NCBI GenBank assembly: GCA_022578605.1
Contig: MU394051.1
Span: forward strand, 558,001-622,000
Direction: 5' to 3'
From: Camillea tinctor
Lineage: Eukaryota > Ascomycota > Sordariomycetes > Xylariales > Xylariaceae
DNA length: 64,000 nucleotides
Position numbers and translations under genes: made by a program. Below are positions 35,225 to 47,670 of the stretch, piece after piece. A model generated the notes under the pieces. It ran no database searches. It saw nothing but the letters and a program-made list of their open reading frames with translations, and was not told where the DNA came from. Each line of letters opens with the position of its first letter. Within the stretch, counting starts at the first letter, position 1.

Positions 35225-36200
35225 GTAGGTTAGGTTATATTTTTATGGTTGACTAGAAATTGAGGCTCATAATCTAGCCGGTGGATAAGGATAATCAGCG
35301 GATCATCCTCCTTGGCGAAACTTGAAGTTCATTTGTCGTGTAGTGTGCTCGGACGGATTGGAACATTGAACGCGCAAGCCGAACGACTGCGTGCGAGAAT
35401 TCGCCGCCCATTGGGTGGTGGCTGGTGGCCAGTGATGGGATGTGGCTCATTGTTCACAATATCTTACCACCTACAGGTCCCGTCTACTCAGACCCAAGCC
35501 TAGGTAGATTATGCAGATCTCCTCAATTGATCGTCAAGGTAAGCTCGCTTTGGAGACGGCATCACAATCTGGATCATCAGCTCCCAAGCCAGGAGCCGCC
35601 GGTGTGGTTGCTTCTCTCTCTCCCAGTCGGCATGGCTCGCAAGTATATGCTTTCTACGCGATCCAATCACTACCAAGAATCCGCGTTGCTTTTACTGAGG
35701 TGGTGCAGCTCGTCCCGAGACACAACATTTCTTCATCTCAAACCAGCAGCGATTAGGCGTGCTGCTACAGATATGATTGATGACAGAACCGCCGGCATGC
35801 ATGGTGGTGATGCAACCCCATATGCGGGAAGACGGGGTCACTTGGGCAGCCACTGGCGGGGAAAACAAACCTCAAAGATGGCTCCCAGAGGCAGGAAGTG
35901 AGATCTTGTGGTGTCTAGATGGTGAAGATGCTATTTCTGTCTCGGTCACGACCCACGCTGGCCACGGTAAGAAGCAGACAGGGGAGGAAAATGGTTTAGA
36001 GAAGCCAATCAGCTGCTTGAAACACTCAGCTTACCCAGAGATGCGGGCGATACGCAGTTGTACAGAGTTGAGCTTTTCATCTAGCCTAGGCTATTGGTCC
36101 CAATGGCGGCCAGTAGAAGGCCACAACGGCTCTTGGGTTTAGATGATGGAGTATAGTGAGGTGAGTGAGTATTTTCCAATTGGGTTTGTACCTCGTCATG

Positions 36201-36227
36201 CCTTGTGCCTTGTGCCTTGTGCCTTGT
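36201..36227 (+). repeat. CCTTGTG tandem repeat
   Basis: Units of CCTTGTG at 36201, 36208 and 36215 plus a partial fourth. Confidence 0.9.
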
Positions 36228-37047
36228 TTCTCTGTTTCTCCCTCTTAGCCTATCTCAGAAATTTCGGTATTTTCTTCAAACGTAGCTTAAACGAACGACA
36301 GCACGACACGTCAGGTATCTGTGGTTGCCTTTGCAAAAACACTCTCTCTACTATGTGAATGATCTGAGCCGCGGATTCTGGGCAAGGAGAAGGAATGCAC
36401 CTTTTTTAGTTATGCGCATCCGTTCGATTCGCAGTTAGGCGTAACGCCGAGCTTTGGCTGCACGCAATTAATTACGGTAGTATTCGGTCAGCCGTGCAAG
36501 TGCACCACAATCAACGATGAACCCCCTTCCTTAGTTGGTTGGTGTAGTGTGGTATAGCGTAGTGTAGTATAGTTGCTTGCTGAGCCCCGAAGTGTACATA
36601 CATACAGGCAAACCTGCTACATAACTAACATAACGTGGAATTGAAAGATGGAACTTCGGAGATATCTGGACTAGTACGACGATCTATTTTAGTTGCTTGT
36701 TCAATCGTTACCGATCTATATAAGCCAAATCCGTTTGAGGTTTGTACATAGGTTAGTAGTTCCTTTCGGAGTTTTCCCTAACGTTGCGTTGCAGGGCTAT
36801 GTGAAATTGCGGAGGAAGTTTGCAGTTCGCGACGATGTCACCGTGGAGCTGGGCTTGCATAGGCGGCATGCACTTCGCACGCTGTATACGAGCAGCTCAC
36901 GGAAATACTTGGTAGTAGAGCTAGGTTTTCTTGCCAAATTATACTCTGTTCGCGTGCTCTGTCGCTTTTCCGCAAGGGAGGAGGATGTGGCTGTCATGAA
37001 CTTGTATTTTCTGACGCTCCTACGTTATGTAGATCCGTGGACGTTTG

Positions 37048-37078
37048 TCACAGTTCTCACAGTCCTCACAGTCCTCAC
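37048..37078 (+). repeat. TCACAGTCC tandem repeat
   Basis: Nine-nt units at 37048, 37057 and 37066 (first copy TCACAGTTC), with a partial fourth. Confidence 0.85.
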
Positions 37079-38257
37079 GGTTCGATCGAATCCTGCGCGG
37101 GTGGCGGGTCGATGAAATAAACCCGTAGAAGCGGTTCCGATGGCCTGACTTGGTAGGAGAATATTCATTGGGATTGCCTTATTGATCTAGTGGTAGCTTG
37201 GGTTGGGAGGCTCAAGGTGACCGTTTCAAGTTTTGGATCATGCCGTCCACGATGATCAAACCAGGCCGCCTGCCGTTTCGAGCCCTCCTACTAGACAAGG
37301 CCCCCCACCACCCAAGCTGTTGAACAGACGACAAAGTGGGGAGGAATCATGACGACGGCTAGGATACAAGTTCCATGCGCAACCTTTTTGCACTGCGGTA
37401 TGGTCCGAACTGCTCTTTGACCTGTCATGGCCTCGGCTGAACGCGGCCAACAAGGCTCGGGACATTGCACATTCGAATATGGCGTGTGATAATCCACGAC
37501 AGCCATGTATCCAGCATAGCCGTACCAAACTGTTATGAACAAAGACGAAAGGCGGTGATTATAGGTAATTTCTACGCATAAGCCGCCGAAGTGAAGACGA
37601 CTATCTTCATCATGGCGAACCCTAATTGTCTGGAATCGTGTGGTGAACCAATGGGGCGGACCAAAGAATAGGCACGCTGCACTTTGCATAGAAGCACGCT
37701 TGTGGACTCCTTAATTCGTTGGTTCAAATGATGTGGGCAATGCCCAAGTTGTCATGTTCTCTTGTCCTGTCATTCATTGGACTCCGGTAGCACAGGCGCT
37801 AATTTGGGACGCGGACAACCACGTTTTGTTGTTCGTGATATTGTCAACTATTTCTGTTATGCGCGCATGGTATGGAGGGAAGATTACCCTCTCCCGTCGA
37901 AGTGCATCGACTATATTATTAATACAAAAAACAAGAAAAAGTTATTCCTTAGGTTGGTTACAATATGTTACAACTGTATACGACTTCAATTGATGATACG
38001 GAACAGAAAAAGTTGAAATGTGTAAGTCAGTAGGTAGATAGGTAAGTAAGGTAGCAGTGGACCAAAATTATTAGGTAACAGTGAATAGACTAAAAATATA
38101 TATATACCCCGTAGATAAATGTTTAGATGAAGATGGTATTTGTAATGGACATTTCTATAGGTAGGTACAACTTAGAAGTAGTGTAGGTTTGCCGACGGAT
38201 TCGGGGCCGGGCCGGTGTAGGTAATTGCCAAAAATTGGAACCTATGGATTGGAAACC

Positions 38258-38281
38258 AAAAAAAAAAAAAAAAAAAAAAAA
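38258..38281 (+). repeat. 24-nt poly-A run
   Basis: Uninterrupted A from 38258 to 38281, followed by a (GA)n and A/G-rich tract. Confidence 0.85.
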
Positions 38282-41200
38282 GAGAGAGAGGGAAAAAAGA
38301 GGAGAAGCGATAAAGTGGGGAAATTGAATGGTTCAGATCGCAAGAGAGAGATTTGACGCTGATATCTGGCACCAGCTATTTTCTGAAGCACCACGCCAGG
38401 CTTGTTTCAGATTTACAGGGCTCCGAGAAGTTCACAGGGATGGGATGATCAGCTTGCCAATGACCGTTCTTAGCCTCTTTAGTTCTGGTCCTTGGCAACC
38501 ATTCGATCCAGGTCTTGCCATGGCAATGAATGTGCAAAGCATGCAGGCAGCATGCAAGGAAGTGGGGGGGACGAAAGAGAGAAAGAAGGGGGGAGGGGAG
38601 AAGTAATGTAGTTTAAAAAAGGAAAGAGAATAATGATGATAAGAGGAAGAAAAAGGGAAAAGGGAAAAAAAAAAATGAGAGCTCGCTAAATGCTAAATTG
38701 CAACGCACTGAACTTCTTACTTACAGGTACCAGAACCAGAGTTTAAACAATTTCACCCACTAAAGCGCTCCCCCTCCCCCCCTACAACGTTCTTAGGACA
38801 CGAGAAAAGAATGATATCGGCACAACCAGACCATCCTATTCCGGTTAAAGCAGCATCCCCAGGAACTAGCACCCGATCGAGTAGTCTCATCCGCTTCATG
38901 TAAAAAGGTATTTTGGTACATACAACTATAAACCTGCTTTTCTTTGCTTTCTAATGTCTACACTAGTACAATCCTACTTCTTGAACAATGTGTTCGTAGT
39001 AATGCATATCAATATACTATTACTGAGGCATACGGCATACATACCAGCATGTAACTTTTTGATTTGATGTAGTTCGTCTTTAATTAGATAAACCTTATAT
39101 CTACGGCTATAGCCTTAGATTTGTTCATGGTATCTCGCCAAATATTCGATCGGAATTCGGATCGCTGTAGAACGAAATGCTTACCTACTACATTTCTAGA
39201 CGTATGATTGATCACTTGCAATTTTAATCTGCAGTTAGCAATTAGAGGTCCCTTGTTTAGAAGGCTTAACAGCCTTAACTAAAGCTCTAAAAACACACTT
39301 GATCAACCTAACCAGCTCCGCTACCGTCCCTCGGTTACGTTGTAACCTACTGTCTAGTGTATACTCCGTAGGCAAGACTACACTAAGAAGAAAATGACCA
39401 GTAGAAAAAAAGAAAAGGGTTTCCTGAAGTCGTCATTTATCAACAAGTTCTCGTGGCTGTCGTCTTTTGTCTACTAGAAGTAATGATTGTGACTATGCTA
39501 TCCGATGTACCATCATGCGGAGATTACCAACTCAGACCAAGAGAGCGCCCCATCAGGTACATACAGATTATGAGGTGTCTAAGATAGGAGATAGTTGATT
39601 GGGTACGGAGATATGAATCATTTTTTGGAGACCTAACGGTTGAACAGACCGACTATCTTATAAACCCGCTTGCTTTTATATCTTATTATTATCTATTTAT
39701 GTATTTGCATATTTATTTTTGCTTTGTATGTACGGAGTATGTACAAAGTCTGTAGGTTAGATAGACCAGACTTGTAAGCATGCAAGTACGGAGTAGTGGT
39801 GTTGTGTAACTGTATTAGTCCTACCCGCTGCTCTAAGGGGTTAGGCTAGGTATGTAGCGGGTGCAACTGTGTAAGCAAGCCTCCTATCCGATTTATTTTT
39901 TTCTCTATCTTTTCTTACAACATACATGTGGTGCGGTGCATGCCTTGGAGGATTCGTTATTTCAAATATAAATCTAATTGGTAGCTAAGATTTCTAGCTA
40001 CGCACTTTTTTGCTGCTCAATATCCCGTCGGTTTTGGTTTCAACCTACTAAAAAATACTACATACCTATGTATGCACACATACAAGTTTGAATTGAGATG
40101 TTAGTGTAAAAGTTACCCGAATAAGGTCAGGCGATTTTCTTGATTTTGACTAAGATATAAGGTTAGTGATTGTCATTTCACCTAGCAATTACGGGCAACG
40201 TAAGACTACCATCTATCAATGAGTGCCCGCCGCTAGTGTATATATAGTTTAGAGGGAATAAAAATAAAACGGAAATACTCCGTGCAAAAGAAGGATCTAC
40301 TGTATTATACAACTACACTACAACATTACATCCAGGTGCACACAAGGCAAAGAAAAAAAAAAAAGGTCGGCAAGGACATGGCGAAAGAGCGAAGGACAGA
40401 GGGGTCCGTGTGCTAAGTCCACGTAAAGACCCTTGCGGTGTGATTTCCAGAGGTAGCAGTGGCCCATACACCAAGGCGTGCACCCTTGCCATAATCTCCT
40501 CGCCTAGCACAATTGCTCAGTTAAACACCGATAGGAATCTGGCAGCGACATTGAAAATGAGTAACACGAGATCTTCGCCCACTTGTTGACGCCCTAAATA
40601 GCCATGGAGCGTTGAAGAATCAAGCGGGAACCCCTTGTAGGCGAAAAAGGGTGTCAGTCTCTGGGTGAGGAGAAACTCTTGGATGGGAAGCGAGAGACAG
40701 GTTTCTAGGCAAAGACAGAAAAATCAGAAATCAACCGAATACTTCTGTGGCACATGGCAACAGGGGGCTTCAAGAGGAGCCTAGTTGTTGTCGGTATTGG
40801 ATAGGAGCATTTAAGAAGGGAGAGAATGTTGTGGCCGTGCTATCGCCCATCTTCAAACAACAGAATCATTCTCAACCACAGCTTTGTAAAATTACGACTA
40901 TGTATATGCATTAAGGATAGGTATAGGTTAGGCATAGGTAATGGAGATTTCCACACTGTAATGGTATAAGATGATTTTAAAAAAGATAAAATGCATACAT
41001 ACATACATGACCTCCAAACTAGGGGGAGCAGAGACATTGTATAGGTTGGTCAGTATGTAGCACTGGCTCTTTGACCTTCTCTCTCTCTGGATCACCTGCA
41101 TGCAGGAACATACACATTGACCGATCATCCACAGGAGCCACAAGAGGCACAAGAGAAAAGGTATCCATTTAAATCGGTCAAAGCTTCTAACAAAGCTTTC

Positions 41201-42100
41201 GGATATCCTTCCCGTCCGTTGTAGTGTAATTTGTATCTGCTAGTGCTAGTACGTATATGCTACGGTTAGGTTAGAGGGAAAGAGATAGGGAGAGGGAGAG
41301 TGGTGTATGTGTATGTATATGCGTGTGTGGTATGTGGTGTTCCTATAAGCCCTGAGTCGCGTACCATGCACACACACACACACTCATTCATTCATTCATA
41401 GGTATAGTACGTGGTTAAAAAAAAAGACTTCCTAGCCCATCGCTAAACTGACTCATTGGAAAAACAAATAAGACGTGTAATGTTGTCCTTTAGGTACATA
41501 CCTCAGGCATGTATGTATACGTACCTGAGATTTAGTCAGGTAAGTAATAGTCCATAGCAGTAAAGGGTATGTATTTTGTCTATCGGAGATGGTCGGGGTT
41601 GCATACACACAACATAGCTATTGTTAAGTCGTATAAAATACTGTAGATTGAACGGTTTAGGTACATAGTCAAGAAAGTAGATTTGCATGGATATCATTTA
41701 TAAAGATACATGGAATTGATTATAAAAAAGGGGTACCTTTCTAGGGTTAGGTACTTAGTGTAAGTTAAAGTGGCGCCCTTTTTTCCTTTTTTCTTTTCCT
41801 CTTTATATATAACTTACAAATATCAGATGGTCCCTACACAAAAAAAAAAATAAGCATATGCAGTTTACGACTACGTACTATATAACTACAACCGCTGTTG
41901 GCTTTTAAGAGGGACGATTGATGAAGCTTGTGGCTTTCGAGCGGGGACCCCTCCACGCAAATGAATTGAGATAGGTAGCAAGTGCCCAGGTGTAGTTGTT
42001 GAAGGTTAGGTACATAAGAGAGGAGGACGGAAAAGAAGAAGAAAAAATAATACCTTATGGTAATAATAATAATAATAACAGTAATAGTAATAAGTAGAGG
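38282..42100. other. Gene-free AT-rich stretch with recurrent TACGGAGTA motifs
   Basis: No gene supported. TACGGAGTA or its complement occurs at 39361-39370, 39731-39739 and 39787-39795, and partly near 40275. A (TAA)n microsatellite lies at 42061-42078, and CA/GT runs at 41300-41390. Short frames near 40313-41152 have no domain. Confidence 0.45.
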
Positions 42101-42374
42101 GTACTTACCTTATTAGGTAAAGATACACCACCGGGTCATGTACCGGTTTACCTCTCAAGCTGACATCGGATTGGCTGGTTGGGGTCCCTGTCCACATTAT
42201 GCAGTGTTTTTCCCAGCCAATTTTCTTACTGGTCATCCCGAAAAGATACCCACCCAAATCTCGCTCCCTCTTCTTCTTGTCCACTCTACACTTATGTACT
42301 CAACTCTGCCTGTCCGACCACATCGGCCGGCCCATCCTGGACGGACCTGGCAGCAGCCCTGCAGAAAAAGACTT

Positions 42375-42410
42375 CCTCCTAGTCTTCCTAGTCCTCCTAG
42401 TCCTCCTAGT
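42375..42410 (+). repeat. Four tandem copies of CCTCCTAGT
   Basis: Units at 42375, 42384 (CTTCCTAGT), 42393 and 42402, about 1.2 kb upstream of the STE12 start codon. Confidence 0.9.
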
Positions 42411-43149
42411 CCTGCCCACTTACAATGCATCTACACTAACTTATCCAGCACCACCCCCAGCTACCCAGCCCGTGGAAATCATTAAACTCCCCCAAGATCC
42501 CTCCATTCTGTCTCCTCCCGTTCCTGTTTCCCTCTTGATTTAATCCCTTGATTCTTCAGTCAAATTATTGTCTTCACAAAAACCCCTCCCTCTTTCCCCC
42601 TTCTTTCCCCCCCTCCCTTCTCACCGTCTCGTCGCTTGTTGTGTCTGTCTTGTTTTCCCCATTAACACAAGGCCTCATAGACTCTCCATCTCCCAAGATC
42701 GCGAGACGTTTCTTATTTTTTTTTCTTCTTCTTCTTACCTCTTAGAATAACACGAACGCCTCAACCCGACTGTCCGGCACAAACCCCTCCCACGTTGAAC
42801 TTTGTCACCAGTACACATTCAACGTTTCTGCCCATCGCTTTATAACCCTGACTTGACCACCATCATTCGGGAGCCTTCTTGTTAATTTATTTTTTTACTT
42901 TTTTATTATACTTCTCTGTACGGTTATTGTCACGACCACGACGACGATTACCATAAACGACGTCGTGTTGTTTCAATATACACAGCCTTTTAATCCATCC
43001 TCGTCTGTTGTTATAACCCCTTCTCAACCTGGTCTCGAGCAGCTAGCCTCCTGCAGAAAGCAAGCGTTGCGCACTTACACACGCCCACACCGCACTACAT
43101 CGCATCTCGATATACCATTTCGGCGCACAGTTCGCATACCACGGACCTT

Positions 43150-43209
43150 ATGATCGCAGATTGGGCCAATCCACTCACACTATCTTTTCTTGTTCCAACT
43201 TCGCCTTGA
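43150..43209 (+). promoter_or_regulatory. 19-codon upstream ORF in the STE12 leader
   Basis: ATG at 43150, stop TGA at 43207-43209, 425 nt before the main ATG. It is the only ATG between 43150 and 43634 in any frame. Its regulatory role depends on the leader reaching this far 5'. Confidence 0.4.
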
Positions 43210-43634
43210 AGGTTCACATCGACGACGACAACGCCTAACCATTCGCTTGAGGCAAATTGGGGGCAGTATCATCGTCTGCATCGGATATCCCGTCACAGCA
43301 CAGCAACATCACAACACAACACTGAAAAACAACAAATCTGAACTCCGGGCTGGACTCGACTCAATCTCACAGCAGGTACCCCAAACCACCAAACATTCCA
43401 CCAACGGAACCACATCACACAAGCGGAAAGGCTGCGCCTTATAACCCCTGACACCAGTGGTTTGCGGATATTGGAATAGCACAAATAAGCTTGTGGCACG
43501 AATCATCTCCTATATTACTCACAACTAGCCTAATTGTCCCTGAGTCCTCCTGCCAATCGCCTTTGGTGATCGCTGGAAGCGGATAGGACCTAATAATTTC
43601 TTACGCCATTTCCAAACCAGTTGTGTAGTACATC

Positions 43635-46067
43635 ATGTACTCGCAACAAGCAGCAATGGCGGGCGCTGCGCCCCAGAAGCCCGAAACTTTCATGCTCAGC
43701 ACAGAAGCTCAACAGGCGTTGCCGCACGACGCCCAAGTAGCCCTGCAACAAGTTGATAACCGTGAGTCTTGAAGCCTGAAATAACTTGATTATGCCTCCC
43801 ATTGCCCCTGTAGCTTACCCAAGGATCGCAGTGAAATACTTCTTGATCTCAGCTCCTGTCGACTGGCAACCCGACCAGTACATTCGGAGATTTCTGCTGC
43901 CCACTGGCGAATACGTATCTTGCGTACTATGGAACAACTTGTTCCACATCTCCGGCACAGATATTGTACGATGCCTTTCTTTTCGATTTCAGGCCTTCGG
44001 TCGCCCTGTGAAGAACTCGAAGAAGTTTGAGGAGGGTATCTTTTCCGACCTGCGGAATCTGAAGTCTGGGACGGATGCATCGCTGGAAGAGCCCAAGAGC
44101 CCTTTTCTTGATTTCCTCTACAAGAACAACTGCATCCGCACGCAGAAGAAGCAGAAGGTCTTCTACTGGTATAGTGTGCCGCACGACCGACTTTTCCTAG
44201 ATGCGCTCGAGAGGGATCTGAAGAGGGAGAAGATGGGACAAGAGGCTACTACCATGGCTGTTAGCGAGCCTGCCTTGTCGTTCCAATATGACTCGTCACA
44301 ATCGCTCTATGAGCAGCTGACCAAGGCCCAGCAGGCCAACTCTTCTTCCTTCAACGCACAACAGGTTTCTTTTTCTCAGTCGCAAGCTCCATCCCCCGTC
44401 ATGCGGGCGATGGAGTCGATGCCTCCCCCCCAAATGATGCCTCACTCGATGGCCCCTTTAGCGGATGGGATGGACGCCATGGTTCCGTACAGCACGATGG
44501 CAATGGCCCCGGCCATGCCTCAACAAATTCAGCAGGTAGTCAAGAGAGAGCCTGATTATGGCCGTGTTCAGTATAACCAGAACGGTGTACCCATTTCTCA
44601 AAGCCACCAGCGTCATGCTTCCATGCCTGCCTATGGTCTCGAATACTCGCCCGCACCCTCGTTCGTCTCGTCTCACTACGAAGACTACAGCAACCGTGGT
44701 ATATCGTTTGAGCCGATTACGCCCCCGCAGCAAGCCTTGGGCATGGGTGCCGAGCCTGCTTACATTGCGAACGAGGAGACCGGCCTGTACACGGCTATTC
44801 CCGACCATTTGGCTGGTGTCAACGGGTTGAACGGAATGATGCAACTTCCGCCGTCCAACCTTGCGGGACCCCAGTTCGCGCGTGGTTATGGTGCCAACAA
44901 TGTCTACTCTGTGATCGAAGGATCGCCGACATATAAGCAGAGAAGACGGCGTTCATCCATCCCTCCATCTATGTCGGCCATCGCTGCCGCTACGGCGCAA
45001 GTTCAGACTACTGCTCACCGACCATCGGATCTGAGAAGATCGATTTCGGTTTCTGTTGGACCTGTGCCCGAAGGCGATGAGACACAAGAAAACTCGCCTC
45101 CTGGCCTAGCCTACAGCAACTCGGGAGTATCTCTCTCTAGCCAGCAGAACAGAGAGATCCTTGATATGTCTCGGCACGGCACTCCCCTATCGACTGTCGA
45201 AGGCAGCCCTGCCCTCAACCCTATGTCTTTGCAGCGACAGGAATACGTACACCTATCGAACGACGACTTGAACAGTGACGCCATGAGTGAGCATCGGGCT
45301 ATGCAGCAGGGTGGCGCGAACGTGGTGCGCCGCGCTCGCTCCGCCACTGTCATGGAGTTGGGGCCGTATCCTCAGAAGTCTCACTCATGCCCGATTCCCA
45401 CTTGTGGCCGTCTCTTCAAACGCCTCGAACACCTGAAGCGGTAAGATCGATTATTTTCCTTTGTATTATTATGCGTGGTGCACCTCCGTGTATCTGACCA
45501 ACGATTTAGACATGTGAGAACACACACCCAAGAAAGACCCTACATTTGCCCCCACTGTAGCAAGGCATTCTCTAGATCCGACAACCTAGCACAGTATGAG
45601 CCAAGCCCTTTCCTATATGTATATTTCCTTTGTCAACTTGAAGATCCTGTGATGAGCAAAGATGTTTGTGCCATGTGCACCCCGACGCAATACAAACCCA
45701 GTGCGAACCCAAGTCACAACACATCAGCACCTACGTCAACTCATCACTAGGAGCGACAAGTCCTTCTGTTCTTACTTGTTGGCTAACAATCGATTGCAGG
45801 CACAAGCGCACGCATGACCGGGGAGACGGTGTAGATGGCGGCCTGCCCCTATCGGGTGAGGAGGAGGAAGACTTCTCCGGCGAGGACCAGCTTGGATCTC
45901 TGGAGGAAGCCTCTCCGACATCTGAGGGCGGTTACATTCCGGCTTCTCTTGGCTCTGTTACCTCGGGCCACGACATCGGTGGTGCCATGACGAATGCGCC
46001 CTCCTTCAACCCTCTACAGACGCTGAGCATGCCTATGACCATGAGCACGCCGACAGGCGCCATGTGA
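43635..46067 (+). CDS. ste12: Ste12-type transcription factor (STE homeodomain plus two C2H2 fingers)
   Basis: The nuclear effector of the pheromone/filamentation MAPK pathway, controlling mating and, in pathogens, invasive growth. Four exons: 43635-43761, 43832-45440, 45510-45593 and 45800-46067. Donors are GTGAGT, GTAAGA and GTATGA, and all phases agree (about 695 residues). The STE DNA-binding domain spans about residues 43-170 (KYFLISAPVDWQPDQ, RFQAFGRPVKNSKKFEEGIF, FYWYSVPHDRLFLDALERD). The middle is Gln/Pro/Ser-rich. Finger 1 begins at Cys562 (CPIPTCGRLFKRLEHLKR) and finger 2 at Cys592 (CPHCSKAFSRSDNLAQ); each is completed across an intron. The C-terminus is acidic then Met/Thr-rich. 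An in-frame alternative acceptor at 43813 would add six residues before the STE domain. Two C-terminal C2H2 fingers are the filamentous-fungal form; yeast Ste12 lacks them. Confidence 0.97.
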
Positions 46068-47670
46068 ATGTGATTGCATTTATTTCTTTTTAACTCTAGC
46101 GAGATGTATTATGATGGACATGCTGTCATTTTTTGATGGGTTTATACTCGGGGTTGGCGGACTCTTTACATGGCATTTGCAGGCTGAGCCTCTTTGAGGC
46201 TAGGCCTATTCTACTTCGGGCTTGTCCAGGTCGGGCTCGACGGTTTTTACTTTGTTCGGTCGACATTGTCTTTTTATATTTTTTTTATTACATGGGGAAA
46301 TACCAAAACATGAAGCATTTGATAGATGGGCGGTTTTGAAAGAAAGGCCCTGGGGCGCAAGGCCTTTTCATTTTATAGCCGCTTCCATAGGGAAGCCAGA
46401 GAGAAAGAAGAGAAAAATCATTTCAGCACGGATGATGAAAAAGCAGGCGAGAGTTGTGAAGATCGAGAGAGAAATACTTTGTGCATTTGTATATATAATT
46501 TGCTTTTTTTCTTCTATTTCCCATTTTCTCTTTTCTCTATTCGTCCCCTTCCTTTTTTTAAAGTTGGCAGGAAGCTGGGTGGGAAGCCGATGATACCAAG
46601 CATCACTATGAACTTTCAAAACCACCGGAAGCCTCCTCCAAGAGAAGTGTGGCTTTCGTAGATAGACCAAAAAATCAAAGAAATTATCCAAATATTTTTA
46701 TATTTTTATTTTTTGCCTTTTTCCGATGATCTTCAGAAATGTCATGACTTTCCTACATTGATTTTTTCAGTTATTACTGTAAACATGGCTCTTGACTGTT
46801 TGTTCTATAGTGTCTCGGGTTGAACGGAGATGTAGTAAGAATATTAGCAAGAGTTAAGTTCAGTTATGTAGATTCGATACTCTTTTCAGCAAAAAAGGTA
46901 TATTAATCAAGGATCTTTTTTCGTACATGTTTTTCGTATGAAAACCTAGGTTTAATCCTTTTTAGTTTCTAATCATTACTGATATAATCAAACATTGGTC
47001 ATCTTTCCAGTATTTACATCAAGTAATATATATATATATTAGGTATATAAATAGAAAATATAAAATCAACATAGACGCCCCTATCCCCAGGCTATGCAAT
47101 ACATATCTATCTTAATGTAGGTTAGGTCGGTTGAGTCCCGGTGGCTATGCTTGTCAGGTTTTGTTTTCTTCCTTCCTGTCCTTTCCTTAACCCGGAAGCT
47201 CTGGTTCGTGTGTACGATGTTCAGATACCATTATCGCCAACGCCAACGCTAACGCCAATGTCCCACGTCTGTTGTCTGCCGTCATCATCCGCTATATAGC
47301 ATGACCACCTATACTAATAAAATAGGCAGGTAAGACCATTCCGTATGGCCAATGACGTATGCGTTGCTCAAGTGTGGTAGGAGGACAATGCCGCACGTTT
47401 TTGATCGACACGATCACCTTGGCATTTATGTCGACCTTGCTTCCCTGTTCTCCTCTTTACCCCGTTACACCTTTCAATCCTTATCCCCCAAGTACCCAGC
47501 ATCCCATTATATACCATATTCATCGTCTCTTTATCGTGTGTTATCGTATCATGGGGCGTTTATCTCCCGTATCCTATTTTTCGTATCATAATGTAACATA
47601 TCGTCTCGTTCTCGTTCTCGTTCTCGTTTCGTTTCGTTTCGTTTTCGTATGCGTCCTTCCTTTCCAGCCA
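46068..47670. other. Intergenic region between convergent STE12 and AhpC/TSA-like genes
   Basis: 3' flanks of two convergent genes. The section 46480-46570 is T-rich, 46850-47060 is AT-rich with a TA repeat, and a CTCGTT/TCGTT repeat ends at 47646. No gene is supported; frames at 46222-46691 are low complexity. Confidence 0.5.
47605..47646 (+). repeat. (CTCGTT)n then (TCGTT)n repeat
   Basis: Four CTCGTT units followed by TCGTT units, about 25 nt beyond the stop codon of the AhpC/TSA-like gene, probably within its 3' UTR. Confidence 0.85.

Larger units (their letters stand above)
32660..38257. other. Gene-poor stretch of near-average GC, possibly decayed coding or transposon DNA
   Basis: GC is higher than in the adjoining AT-rich parts, but no intact gene is recognisable. 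Open frames (33210-33512 minus; 34830-35099, 35425-35901, 36693-37115 plus) have no known domain. At 34830-35224 two consecutive forward frames each look protein-like and are separated by a frame change (see findings). Two short tandem repeats are listed separately. Confidence 0.4.
42101..43634. promoter_or_regulatory. Upstream region and probable long leader of STE12
   Basis: C/T-rich with many CCACC/CAACA words. It contains a nine-nt tandem repeat (42375-42410), one TGTTTCA at 42969-42975 (reverse of TGAAACA, the Ste12 pheromone-response element core), and a CCAAT at 43164. From 43153 to 43634 I find no ATG, so a single 19-codon upstream ORF (43150-43209) is the only one in the last 480 nt. 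The transcription start is unknown. Confidence 0.5.

Noticed and set aside
35425..36142. Two open forward frames of 158 and 121 codons
   Set aside because: No domain, no plausible splice structure, and different phases overlap.
37183..37240. A-box-like (TGATCTAGTGG) and B-box-like (GTTTCAAGTTT) pair, candidate tRNA pseudogene or SINE head
   Set aside because: Both boxes deviate from consensus and no acceptor stem can be placed; spacing alone is not enough.
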